Below are positions 37,270 to 44,447 of a DNA stretch of 64,000 nucleotides, one piece after another. Made by a program: the position numbers and the translations under genes. Within the stretch, counting starts at the first letter, position 1. Every line of letters starts with the position of its first letter. The notes under the pieces are model-generated. The model saw only the letters and a program-made list of their open reading frames with translations. It was not told where the DNA came from and did not search any database. The DNA comes from Geoanaerobacter pelophilus (GTDB lineage Bacteria > Desulfobacterota > Desulfuromonadia > Geobacterales > DSM-12255): positions 299,773 to 363,772 of the forward strand of contig NZ_JAHCVJ010000006.1 of assembly GCF_018476885.1 (NCBI RefSeq), read 5' to 3'.

Positions 37270-37328
37270 ATATAACGGCTTGAATTAAGCGGCGGGCCTC
37301 ACCAGCCCGCTTGAATGTTTGGTTAGAA
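37270..37328 (-). repeat. attC-like site B
   Basis: Minus-strand reading: TTCTAACCAAACATTCAAGC, a short GC stem and loop, then CCGCTTAATTCAAGCCGTTA. This is very close to the well-known attC consensus of class 1 cassettes (TAACAATTCGTTCAAGC on one side and GGCTTAACTCAAGCGTTAG on the other). Length is 59 bp. It is the clearest of the three sites and fixes their polarity as minus. Confidence 0.8.
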
Positions 37329-37370
37329 TCATCTTGGCGCGGGGCGCAGCCCCTGCCCGGAGGGCATTGG

Positions 37371-37541
37371 ATGTGTAAAAAGTGTGGTTGTGAAAATCCG
37401 TGGAGAGGTCGAGGCGAAAAGCCGGTTGCCTCTTGTCAATGTGGCTGGAAGGGAGCGCCGGAAGATCGACGTACACAATGGGGCAGACGGGCATACTGCC
37501 CGATTTGTGGATGTGAAGCACCAATACGGGGGAGCCTATGA
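37371..37541 (+). CDS. Cassette ORF with three CxxC motifs
   Basis: A 56-residue zinc-ribbon-like protein: CKKCGCENPW, then CQCGW and CPICGCE. The ATG at 37371 follows CGGAGGGC. The next ORF overlaps its stop (ATGA). It may be a small metal-binding adaptor. Upstream in-frame codons lie inside attC-like site B and are unlikely to be used. Confidence 0.55.
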   Translation: MCKKCGCENPWRGRGEKPVASCQCGWKGAPEDRRTQWGRRAYCPICGCEAPIRGSL

Positions 37542-37957
37542 AAACGGCAGACGAATTGACTGGGCATGAGCAGGGCTGTGATTGTGGTGTATGCGACGAC
37601 ATTACATTTCGCAGGTCGTTGCAAAAGGGCTTTATGAGCATCGCAGAAGTAAACGAGCACGAAAAGTTGCTCCGCGATGAACTTGACGAAGCACTTGGAA
37701 AAATAGCACGGCTGCAAGTAGACCTGCATCAAACAGTTGCCCCACATGACAAGTACAAAGAAGCGCTGAAAAAGATTGCGCGTGGTGTGCTGGAACCGGG
37801 GCATGTGTACGAGCAAGCTGTGATGATGCAAGACATAGCAATCAAGGTTTTGCAGGAAGAACACGGCTGCACTGTCATGGGCGCGAAAGTCTGTTTTGCC
37901 TGCGGAGAATGCGACCCGCTGACAACTGCTGATCTTGCTTGTGGAGGGAAGGTATGA
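37538..37957 (+). CDS. Cassette ORF, coiled-coil and cysteine-rich protein
   Basis: A 139-residue protein. It has an N-terminal CDCGVC motif, a central helical or coiled-coil part (ELDEALGKIARLQVDLHQT) and a C-terminal CFACGEC. Both ends overlap neighbours by 4 nt, so three ORFs form one translation unit in this cassette. Family unknown. Confidence 0.55.
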   Translation: MKTADELTGHEQGCDCGVCDDITFRRSLQKGFMSIAEVNEHEKLLRDELDEALGKIARLQVDLHQTVAPHDKYKEALKKIARGVLEPGHVYEQAVMMQDIAIKVLQEEHGCTVMGAKVCFACGECDPLTTADLACGGKV

Positions 37958-38211
37958 GCGAGAATTATCAGTATGCCGAATGTAAACACTGCGGTCAAAA
38001 CATCATGGAAGGCCAAATTCACAACTGCCGGAAGATGCTGCTGGCTGAAATAGCTGACTGTCACGCGACAATGCTGAGACAGGGTGAAAAAATTGTCAGG
38101 CTGGAAAAGGCATTGCACACAATCGCGCATTGGTATGATGGCGGAGACCGCTATTTCTGCGATTCGACCGTTACCGGCTTCGCGCTGGAAGCACTGGCCG
38201 ACAGGCCATAA
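37954..38211 (+). CDS. Cassette ORF with CxxC zinc motif
   Basis: An 85-residue protein (MSENYQYAECKHCGQNIMEG) with a CKHC...HNC metal site, then a helix-rich region. Its start overlaps the upstream stop (ATGA). The central helices (RQGEKIVRLEKALHTIA) resemble the coiled coil of the previous ORF, hinting at partnership. Its stop lies directly beside the extended core of attC-like site C. Confidence 0.55.
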   Translation: MSENYQYAECKHCGQNIMEGQIHNCRKMLLAEIADCHATMLRQGEKIVRLEKALHTIAHWYDGGDRYFCDSTVTGFALEALADRP

Positions 38212-38221
38212 GCCAAGATGA

Positions 38222-38272
38222 TCATAACGGGCCGCTGATGTGCCGCTTGGCGGCACCAGCAGCTTGTTATCT
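38222..38272 (-). repeat. attC-like site C
   Basis: Minus-strand reading: outer core AGATAACAAG, arm GCTGGTGCCG, short loop, arm CGGCACATCAGC with two extra bases, spacer and core CCGTTATGA. It is 51 bp. The AACAA after one core and C before GTTA at the other are usual for attC sites. Confidence 0.65.
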
Positions 38273-38285
38273 CAAGGAGGCTGAT

Positions 38286-38777
38286 TTGAAGGAAAACGCT
38301 CAAATATTAGACGCTTGCTGCGGCTCTCGGATGTTCTGGTTTGACCGGCAGAACCCGGACGCTATTTTCGTGGACAAGCGCCGGGAAACTCACGTGTTGC
38401 CTGATGTGTCCAGCGCCGGCGGTAGCCGCACACTCGTTGTTGACCCGGATATGGTCGCCGACTTTACCGCGCTGCCGTTCGGGGACAACCGCTTTGCCCT
38501 CGTGGTATTCGACCCGCCACACCTGATACGGAACGGCCGCAAGGGGTGGCTGGCAAAGAAGTACGGGAAGCTTGAAGGCGACTGGCGGGAAGAACTTCGT
38601 CAGGGCTTCGCGGAATGCTTTCGGGTGCTGCGGCCGGAAGGAACGCTCATTTTCAAGTGGAACGAGCATGAAGTGCCGGTAGCGCAAATTTTGGCGCTGA
38701 CGCCTGAGCAACCACTTTTCGGCAATCGGTGCGGGAAAACGGCAAAGTCTCACTGGCTCGTGTTTTTAAAGAGATAA
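38286..38777 (+). CDS. Cassette-borne SAM-dependent methyltransferase
   Basis: A protein of about 163 residues from TTG 38286, which has AAGGAGG at ideal spacing (38274-38280). It has a class I methyltransferase layout: ILDACCGSRMFWF (motif I), VVFDPPHLI (a DPPY-like catalytic motif IV, typical of DNA or RNA amino-methyltransferases) and LRPEGTLIFKWNE. No target-recognition domain is visible. Its TAA stop forms part of the right-hand cassette core (AGATAAC). Substrate is unknown; modification of nucleic acid to avoid restriction would suit a phage. Confidence 0.75.
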   Translation: MKENAQILDACCGSRMFWFDRQNPDAIFVDKRRETHVLPDVSSAGGSRTLVVDPDMVADFTALPFGDNRFALVVFDPPHLIRNGRKGWLAKKYGKLEGDWREELRQGFAECFRVLRPEGTLIFKWNEHEVPVAQILALTPEQPLFGNRCGKTAKSHWLVFLKR

Positions 38778-38790
38778 CGAGGATTAAACC

Positions 38791-39255
38791 ATGACTAAAA
38801 CAGCCCTTAAAAGTGATAAATCTCCCCGCCTTAAGCTCTATGGTCGCATTCATAGCCTTATGGCCGAGGGGAATATCTCAGATGAAATATACCGGGATAT
38901 CCTCTTCGTAAACTTCGACGGCGCTGAGTCAAAATCCAGCTTAACTGAGCGCCAGCTCCTGCAGCTCGTCCAGCACCTGGAGGCTCTGGTACCAGGTAAA
39001 CAGCGCCGCTCATACCCAGGCCGTCCGCACAACATGAATCGCCCTGGTCAAAGCCGCACTGATCAGCTGGAGAAGATCGAGGCCCTGCTTACCATCGGCA
39101 AGCTACCCTGGAGCTATGCCGATTCAATTGCCAAACAGATGCGCCTGGCAGACAAAGTCGCCTGGGTAAAGACGGAAGATCTCTATAAAATCACCACCGC
39201 CCTGCGTAAACGGGCACAAAAAGAAGGCTGGGATCTCTCAGGAGAAACAAAATGA
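38791..39255 (+). CDS. gemA: GemA-like protein (Mu gp16, DUF1018)
   Basis: A 154-residue protein of the GemA/gp16 family. Conserved segments are LKLYGRIHSLMAEGNISDEI near the start, LVQHLEAL in the middle, and DQLEKIEALL with LRKRAQKEGWDL near the end. In Mu, GemA affects host gene expression and DNA topology. It follows the cassette insert: its GAGG ribosome site is 2 nt from the boundary. Its stop overlaps the next start. Confidence 0.85.
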   Translation: MTKTALKSDKSPRLKLYGRIHSLMAEGNISDEIYRDILFVNFDGAESKSSLTERQLLQLVQHLEALVPGKQRRSYPGRPHNMNRPGQSRTDQLEKIEALLTIGKLPWSYADSIAKQMRLADKVAWVKTEDLYKITTALRKRAQKEGWDLSGETK

Positions 39256-39575
39256 CAAAATGGCATGAGTACATCAAGATTGAAGATCTGCCCGAAGATT
39301 ACCAGTTAATGGCCGGATCTATAGGGCTGGAGAACGTCATTAAACTCACTAACGACCTGCCCAAGGTCTATATATACCTGAAAGGTGCCGATAAACTGTT
39401 TCTTCCTGCCAAACGTCAATACATCCTGGATGCGTTTGCCCAGGCCGGCCCCGACAATAAGTTCAGGCCGCGTAAGGTTGCTCTCGAAACCGGATTGTCT
39501 GTAGATTACGTCTACAAGCTGCTCAACGAAAGCAGCGGCCCCAAGCCAAAACAGGATGAATTTAATTTTGATTGA
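39252..39575 (+). CDS. Mor-family transcription activator
   Basis: A 107-residue protein like Mu Mor/C activators: an N-terminal dimerisation part (LMAGSIGLENVIKLTNDLP followed by VYIYLKGAD) and a C-terminal helix-turn-helix (RKVALETGLSVDYVYKLLNE). In Mu, Mor turns on middle transcription, and C turns on late. A terminator follows, so this protein should activate the region beyond. Confidence 0.85.
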   Translation: MTKWHEYIKIEDLPEDYQLMAGSIGLENVIKLTNDLPKVYIYLKGADKLFLPAKRQYILDAFAQAGPDNKFRPRKVALETGLSVDYVYKLLNESSGPKPKQDEFNFD

Positions 39576-39616
39576 CAGTCGCAACCGTTTGGCAGTATAG
39601 AGGCGAAATACCCCGC

Positions 39617-39644
39617 AACCCCGCTATCCATGCGGGGTTTTTTT
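39617..39644 (+). terminator. Intrinsic terminator closing the early region
   Basis: AACCCCGC (39617-39624) and GCGGGGTT (39632-39639) pair perfectly around a 7-nt loop and are followed by a T run. It separates early from late genes. The 150 bp after it hold no gene and probably contain the late or middle promoter, but I see no consensus boxes. Confidence 0.9.
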
Positions 39645-39793
39645 ATTTTAAATAAATGATCCCCTCGCGATTACTCCGTACTATCCCCCTCAATTGAATT
39701 ACAACCGACCGCCGGCATCCCCGTTGCCGACACCAGGCGGAACAGGCGTCGCGGATACGCCTGAACCGCCGCGGTCCATTCCTGGGGGGAACT

Positions 39794-40399
39794 ATGATAA
39801 GCGTCGAGCAATTCGTAAAGCTTTTCCCGCAAAACAAACACCCGCAAGCCTGGACCGATGCCCTTAACGCAATACTCCCTAAATACGGCATTAACACCCG
39901 CCTGCGAATCATGGCGTTTCTCGCCCAATGCGGTCACGAAAGCAACGGTTTCACCGATGTTATCGAAAACCTCAACTATAGCGCCGAAGCGCTAACCCTT
40001 ACTTGGCCTAAACGCTTCCCGCAAGGCGTTGCCGAGGAATACGCCCGTCAACCCGAACGGATCGCTAACCGCGCCTACGCCGACCGTATGGGCAACGGCC
40101 CGGAATCATCTGGTGACGGTTGGAAACACCGTGGCCGCGGCGTTATTCAGATCACAGGTAAAGACAAATATCTCGAATTCGCAAAAGCCGCCGGTAAATC
40201 GTACGACGACGTATTTGCCTACCTCGAAACCAAAGAAGGTGCAATTGAAAGCGCCTGCTGGTTCTGGGTCAATAACGGCTGTAACGCCCTGGCTGATGCA
40301 GATAAGTTTATCGCCCTCACCAAGCGGATCAATGGTGGCACTAACGGCATTGACGACCGGATGGCGCGTTACGAACTAGCGACAAAACTGTTTATGTAG
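39794..40399 (+). CDS. Glycoside hydrolase family 19 endolysin
   Basis: A 201-residue chitinase-class (GH19) muramidase-like endolysin that degrades peptidoglycan at lysis. The catalytic-region motifs are MAFLAQCGHESNGFTDV (with the first Glu), GNGPESSGDGWKHRGRGVIQI and ALTKRINGGTNGIDDR. There is no signal peptide, so it should need a holin. It has a GGGGGGAACT site and starts the late region. Confidence 0.9.
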   Translation: MISVEQFVKLFPQNKHPQAWTDALNAILPKYGINTRLRIMAFLAQCGHESNGFTDVIENLNYSAEALTLTWPKRFPQGVAEEYARQPERIANRAYADRMGNGPESSGDGWKHRGRGVIQITGKDKYLEFAKAAGKSYDDVFAYLETKEGAIESACWFWVNNGCNALADADKFIALTKRINGGTNGIDDRMARYELATKLFM

Positions 40400-40437
40400 A
40401 AGGCTTTAGAGCCTGACAAACTAACTGGAGGAATCTT

Positions 40438-40653
40438 ATGTCAAAGAAAAAGCTCACCACTCGAATCAAAGAAAGCAGCTGGAAAACCACGCTGGCCGGA
40501 ATCCTTACCCTTGCAGCTACCGGTGCCCAGGCATACGGCGCAGTCAGCGGTGACGCAGTCGCCAGCAGTGTACCATGGACGCAGGTAGCGGCCATGATCG
40601 GACAGGCCCTTGTCGGTGGCGGCCTGATCGTTGCCAAGGATGCCGGCAAATGA
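40438..40653 (+). CDS. Holin-like small membrane protein
   Basis: A 71-residue protein with a basic N-terminus (MSKKKLTTRIKES) and two weakly hydrophobic stretches (TLAGILTLAATGAQAYGAV and VAAMIGQALVGGGLIVA). Its place between endolysin and another lysis-type gene suggests a holin, but hydrophobicity is modest. Ribosome site GGAGG is clear. The stop overlaps the next start. Confidence 0.55.
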   Translation: MSKKKLTTRIKESSWKTTLAGILTLAATGAQAYGAVSGDAVASSVPWTQVAAMIGQALVGGGLIVAKDAGK

Positions 40654-41057
40654 TCAAGCTGTACGCGCCCGACAGTTATGTCGCCGCCTCTGCTGCGGTC
40701 CGTTGCCAGGTTGTTAATGGCTGCGGACCGGGCGGCTGGAAGGTAGACCTCATCCCTGACACCATGTGGGGATTGAGCGTTGCCCCGGCCTGCGACATCC
40801 ACGATTGGATGTACGCCACCGGTCAGACTATAGCCGACAAAGACGAGGCTGACCGAACCTTCCTCAACAACGTGCTGCGCCTCATCGATGGCGCCGACGG
40901 ATGGTTCAATCAGCTCTGGCTGGTTAAAAAACTCAGGCGGCTTCGAGCTCGGGAATATTACGAGGCAGTCCATCTGTTTGGCGGCCCGGCGTTCTGGGTA
41001 GGTAAGAACCCGGATACTCACCTGATTGCCGCTGGTGAGGCTAGCGCCCGTGCCTGA
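40650..41057 (+). CDS. Phospholipase A2-like protein in the lysis module
   Basis: A 135-residue protein starting with the ATG at 40650, which overlaps the upstream stop. The segment NGCGPGGWKVDLIPD followed by PACDIHDWMYATG resembles the calcium loop (CGPGG) and the catalytic His-Asp pair (CDxHDxxY) of phospholipase A2 folds. Two long helices follow. A lipid-hydrolysing role in host exit or entry is an inference; catalysis needs to be shown. Confidence 0.55.
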   Translation: MIKLYAPDSYVAASAAVRCQVVNGCGPGGWKVDLIPDTMWGLSVAPACDIHDWMYATGQTIADKDEADRTFLNNVLRLIDGADGWFNQLWLVKKLRRLRAREYYEAVHLFGGPAFWVGKNPDTHLIAAGEASARA

Positions 41058-41262
41058 CGACATGGACCTCTGCCAGCAGATCAACCAGGAGCGGATTGAC
41101 GACGCCCTCGCCGACCATTACCGCCGGAGAGTAACCGGCACCAGTCTTACTCACTGTGTTGATTGTGGCGATCCTATTCCGGCGAAACGGCAAATATATT
41201 CACCAGGCTGCTGCCGGTGCGTGGCGTGTCAAACTGACTTTGAAAACGGCTTTAAAGGGTGA
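41050..41262 (+). CDS. DksA/TraR-type zinc-finger protein
   Basis: A short (about 70 residues; GTG 41050, or ATG 41062) protein with an N-terminal coiled helix (LCQQINQERIDDALADHY) and the C4 zinc finger CVDCGDPIPAKRQIY...CCRCVACQ. TraR-type proteins bind the RNA polymerase secondary channel and mimic DksA with ppGpp. In phages they are common near lysis genes and may alter host transcription. Confidence 0.8.
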   Translation: MPDDMDLCQQINQERIDDALADHYRRRVTGTSLTHCVDCGDPIPAKRQIYSPGCCRCVACQTDFENGFKG

Positions 41263-41267
41263 TTTGA

Positions 41268-41660
41268 ATGAGATTAATCATCATTGCCATCCTGCTTATG
41301 ATCGCTATTCCGGCTCAGGCGCTAGATCCCGGCCAGTTCGACATCACGGTCTATGCCAATGAGGATTACCGTCTCAACCTTACCCACACCGCCAATGGTG
41401 TGCCGGTCAATCTCACCGGATATTCATTCAAGCTGCAGGCTCAGGCCAAAAAAGGGCCGGGCGCAGCGGTCCTGGTCAACTTCTCCAGTGCCGTTACCGA
41501 TGCGGCTGCCGGACAAACCAGCCATTGGCTCAGTCGCCGGGCAACGGCAGCCAACTCCAACGCTGCCGGCATTTATGACCTGATGCAGACTGCGCCAGAC
41601 GGCACCGTAACCTATCGCATGCGCGGGGCCATCAAGTTCCTGGAGACTGTAACCAGATGA
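41268..41660 (+). CDS. Exported fibre-associated-like protein
   Basis: A 130-residue protein with a signal peptide (MRLIIIAILLMIAIPAQA, cleavage after AQA). The mature part (FDITVYANEDYRLNLTHTAN, then PVNLTGYSFKLQAQAK and GIYDLMQTAPDG) closely resembles small beta-rich proteins found beside phage tail-fibre genes, which normally have no signal peptide. First gene of a run of exported proteins; the start of the next overlaps its stop. Confidence 0.65.
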   Translation: MRLIIIAILLMIAIPAQALDPGQFDITVYANEDYRLNLTHTANGVPVNLTGYSFKLQAQAKKGPGAAVLVNFSSAVTDAAAGQTSHWLSRRATAANSNAAGIYDLMQTAPDGTVTYRMRGAIKFLETVTR

Positions 41661-42655
41661 AACATTTTCTCGCCGCCATAATACTGCTGTGCCTCCCGGC
41701 GCTGTGCGCTGCCGAACGAATCGGCATTACCATCACCGGCCCCAGCCAGCAGTTGAATGTCGAGAAAAAAAGCACGGTCATCACGCCCGAAACAGTCACG
41801 GTCAATGCCCAGGTCAATGTTACCGGCACCGAAATTATCACCATTGCCGTACCCGGCCCCCAGGGGATCCCCGGCAGCGGGTCCGGCGGTGGCCCGGTGC
41901 AGTGGGCTGATGTCCAGAGCAAACCAAGCACCTTTGCACCGTCCGCCCATACCCAGGCGGCAAGCACTATCACCGGCCTGGCCACGGTTGCCGTCAGTAA
42001 CAGCTATGGCGATTTGAGCAATAAACCGACTATCCCCAGTGGCGCCGAGCAGATCGCCTACAATGCCGGCACGGTCAAGGATGCCCTTGATCAGCTGCTC
42101 TATGTGCCGATCGGTATCAACTCATTTACCCTAGACAGCGGCGGCAACATTACCCGCGAGATCGGCAGCTCATACACGGTCGGCACTCTGGCCTGGAGCA
42201 CCAACAAAACCGCCACCAGTCAGACCATAAACGGCACGCCGCGCACCAGCCCGTACAGCGTCAACGCCACGGTTTCAACCAACCAGACATATGCGCTTCA
42301 GGTTGGCGACGGTCAGACCACGGCTACCAGCAGCCGCACGGTGACATTCACACATCAGCGCTATTGGGGCGCAAGCTCTGCCGCGACAATCGACGATGCC
42401 GGCATCATTGCGCTCAGCAAAGAGTTCAGTACGTCCCGCGGCCAAACCCGCACCGTTGCGCCGGTCGATCAGTACATATACGTCGCCTATCTCGCCACCG
42501 GCGGCGATGCAGCATTTACGGTCAACGGTTTCTTAGATGACTCCTGGGTACTTACTCAGCGCCAGTTCGTCAATGCCTCCGGCTACTCGGCCGAGTTCCG
42601 CATCTACCGGAGCGCCAACAAGCTCACTGGCACGTTTACTGTGGTGGTGTCATGA
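41657..42655 (+). CDS. Exported fibre-like protein with collagen-like segment
   Basis: A 332-residue protein with a clean signal peptide (MKHFLAAIILLCLPALCAA). A short collagen-like GPQGIPGSGSGGG patch near residues 70-83 is followed by a tail-fibre style part (STFAPSAHTQAASTITGLA, LSNKPTIPSG) and a beta-sandwich-like C-terminus. Such features are normal in phage fibres; the export signal is not. It overlaps both neighbours by 4 nt. Confidence 0.65.
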   Translation: MKHFLAAIILLCLPALCAAERIGITITGPSQQLNVEKKSTVITPETVTVNAQVNVTGTEIITIAVPGPQGIPGSGSGGGPVQWADVQSKPSTFAPSAHTQAASTITGLATVAVSNSYGDLSNKPTIPSGAEQIAYNAGTVKDALDQLLYVPIGINSFTLDSGGNITREIGSSYTVGTLAWSTNKTATSQTINGTPRTSPYSVNATVSTNQTYALQVGDGQTTATSSRTVTFTHQRYWGASSAATIDDAGIIALSKEFSTSRGQTRTVAPVDQYIYVAYLATGGDAAFTVNGFLDDSWVLTQRQFVNASGYSAEFRIYRSANKLTGTFTVVVS

Positions 42656-44094
42656 AACGCTGGAGAGAGCTAATCTTCCTATCGATTTTCCTGCCGCTCT
42701 GTGCTGTTTGGGTGGCGTATGCAGCCGGGGTGATCGTTCCAAATACCGTCCGACCAGGCGGTAATTTCCCGATTGTGGACTCCAACGAGGTTAAAGGCGG
42801 ACCGATGTTTGTCCGTTATTCATCAGAGTTGCGGTTGATTCCGGAGTCGCGGAAACAACGCTGGATGCAAGTGCATGTTCATGAACTAGGGGAGTGGTTC
42901 GAGGCGTACAGCACAAACGGACATTTCTGGCAACGGCGCCCCGGCGGTACCGGCGGCGGAGTAACGGTGCATAACAATCTCACTGGTCGGGATGCGGCCA
43001 ATGCCCATCCGACCTCTGCGATTACCGGCCTAGATAATCTATTGTCCCAGGCAAAAACCAAAGCCGAGTTTGATTCCTGGACGGCCAATTTCCGCAAATC
43101 CGTGCCGCTTGGTCGTCGCGGTTTTGACGGTCGCGATGCACCGCCGCCGCTTGAGTGCATCATCTTTAACGAAGGCAACGACGGGGCCAGCTACGATGAA
43201 ACCGGCGGCAATCCGACTCCGCAAACCATCGGGCCTCTGTCGATCTGGGCTTATGAACACAGCACGCTTAAGCAGATCACCGGCGCATCCTGGACCATGC
43301 CTGCTGTCGACACCCAGTTGGTACCGCCGCCGCTGGAGTTGGACGGCCAGCAGCAAAAACGCCAGGTCCTGGAGTTGTCGATACTGCCCAGGTATTCAAG
43401 CCAGCGTACCAATAACAAGGTCAAAGGCTTCGCCTGGATCACCAGCTCCAGATATCCCTACAAGCGCAACTGTTCGGCCAGCTACACCTTTGCTTTCACC
43501 CGGCGCGGACCTATCGGCCAAAAGGGTGACCCTGGCGATATCACCCAGCTAACCAGAGATGAAATCGTTGCCAAGATTGCCCAACCTAGCAACAACCCGG
43601 TAACTGTGCGGCCAGCCACGCCAGGACTGCAGACGTTACTTGATTTTCAAAACTATAGCGGCAATACCGTCGCGTGGGTCGATAGCCTTGGTTATCTCAA
43701 TTTTATGGCTGCCAACGGCTTTCCCATTGCCCGCATCCAGACCGACGGACTGATCGCGCTGCTCTACAACGATATGATGCGCCTCCGGATGAAGAATGAC
43801 GGCTCTATCACCTCATACAATTCCAATGGCACCACAGCCTGGTCATTGAGTAACACTGCGATACCAATCGTTGATCCAGGCGCAGTTGCCGTTGATGGTC
43901 TTTGCTTAAAGAAGCGCATCAATAACACCTATTTTTTTGAGAACTGCGCCACAGGCGTAGTCGCCACAGCTGCCGGTAGCCTCAACTATGTCCAGTACCG
44001 CGGTAGTGACGGTTATCTAGCTGCCAAAAGTAACCTGATATTCGATCCTGTTACCAATACTCTGACCTTGACCGGTCCCATGGTGATCAAATGA
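42652..44094 (+). CDS. Exported or membrane-anchored fibre-like protein
   Basis: A 480-residue protein. The N-terminus is a signal or anchor (LIFLSIFLPLCAVWVAYAAG). The middle has tail-fibre repeats (NAHPTSAITGLDNLLSQ), collagen-like patches (GRRGFDGRDAPPP and GPIGQKGDPGD), and the C-terminus is a beta-rich domain of the kind that precedes receptor-binding tips. It looks like a phage fibre given a Sec signal. It overlaps the next start. Confidence 0.65.
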   Translation: MKRWRELIFLSIFLPLCAVWVAYAAGVIVPNTVRPGGNFPIVDSNEVKGGPMFVRYSSELRLIPESRKQRWMQVHVHELGEWFEAYSTNGHFWQRRPGGTGGGVTVHNNLTGRDAANAHPTSAITGLDNLLSQAKTKAEFDSWTANFRKSVPLGRRGFDGRDAPPPLECIIFNEGNDGASYDETGGNPTPQTIGPLSIWAYEHSTLKQITGASWTMPAVDTQLVPPPLELDGQQQKRQVLELSILPRYSSQRTNNKVKGFAWITSSRYPYKRNCSASYTFAFTRRGPIGQKGDPGDITQLTRDEIVAKIAQPSNNPVTVRPATPGLQTLLDFQNYSGNTVAWVDSLGYLNFMAANGFPIARIQTDGLIALLYNDMMRLRMKNDGSITSYNSNGTTAWSLSNTAIPIVDPGAVAVDGLCLKKRINNTYFFENCATGVVATAAGSLNYVQYRGSDGYLAAKSNLIFDPVTNTLTLTGPMVIK

Positions 44095-44447
44095 TAAAAA
44101 AGACCTTGATAGCGCTGGTAATCCTGTGGCTGGCAGTTATGGCGCTCTTTGCCCGCATTGCCTGTAGTGCCGATTTGAAAGTCAAGTGGGCTCCCAACAG
44201 CGAGCCGGATCTGGCTGGCTACCGCATCCATTGGAGCAATCAACCGACACCACCATTCGCCAACCACAGCAGCGTTGGTAATGTCACTACTGCGGTACTT
44301 AAAGGGGTAACAAACCCCACTTATATTGCCATTACCGCAATTAATAGCAGCGGGTTGGAAAGCGGTTACAGTGCGATCGTGTCGAGCATGATCGCTCCTC
44401 CAAGCGGGGTAAGAACAGTAATTATCGGCGGCCTGGAAATACAATGA
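44091..44447 (+). CDS. Exported fibronectin type III-like protein
   Basis: A 118-residue protein with signal peptide (LIALVILWLAVMALFARIACSA) and one Fn3-type beta-sandwich: LKVKWAPNSEPDLAGYRIHW, then NPTYIAITAINSSGLES. Fn3 domains bind proteins or sugars at the surface. It forms part of the exported cluster and overlaps the preceding gene. Confidence 0.7.
   Translation: MIKKTLIALVILWLAVMALFARIACSADLKVKWAPNSEPDLAGYRIHWSNQPTPPFANHSSVGNVTTAVLKGVTNPTYIAITAINSSGLESGYSAIVSSMIAPPSGVRTVIIGGLEIQ

Larger units (their letters stand above)
36403..38777 (-). mobile_element. Three integron-like gene cassettes inserted in the phage early operon
   Basis: Read on the minus strand, the insert begins at a G/TTATCTC junction (38778/38777) and holds three units, 38777-38228, 38227-37276 and 37275-36403, each ending in an attC-like hairpin. 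Each unit's first bases are complementary to the outer core of its own hairpin (GTTATCTC, GTTATGATCATCTTGGC with one imperfect patch, and GTTATATGACC). Removing the insert rejoins AGATAA to CGAGGATTAAACC, giving a tight phage gene junction. The seven ORFs all read plus, against the attC polarity. No integron integrase is present here. Confidence 0.75.

Noticed and set aside
36397..38272. Rho-independent terminators as an explanation of the three hairpins
   Set aside because: None is followed by a T run, their arms contain conserved mismatches, and the ends share ATAAC and GTTA cores, which terminators would not.
33560..38793. The 15-nt string GAGGATTAAACCATG found before the ORF at 33572 and before gemA as recombination ends of a larger insert
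   Set aside because: The shared string is a ribosome site plus start codon. The insert boundaries defined by the attC cores explain the structure better.
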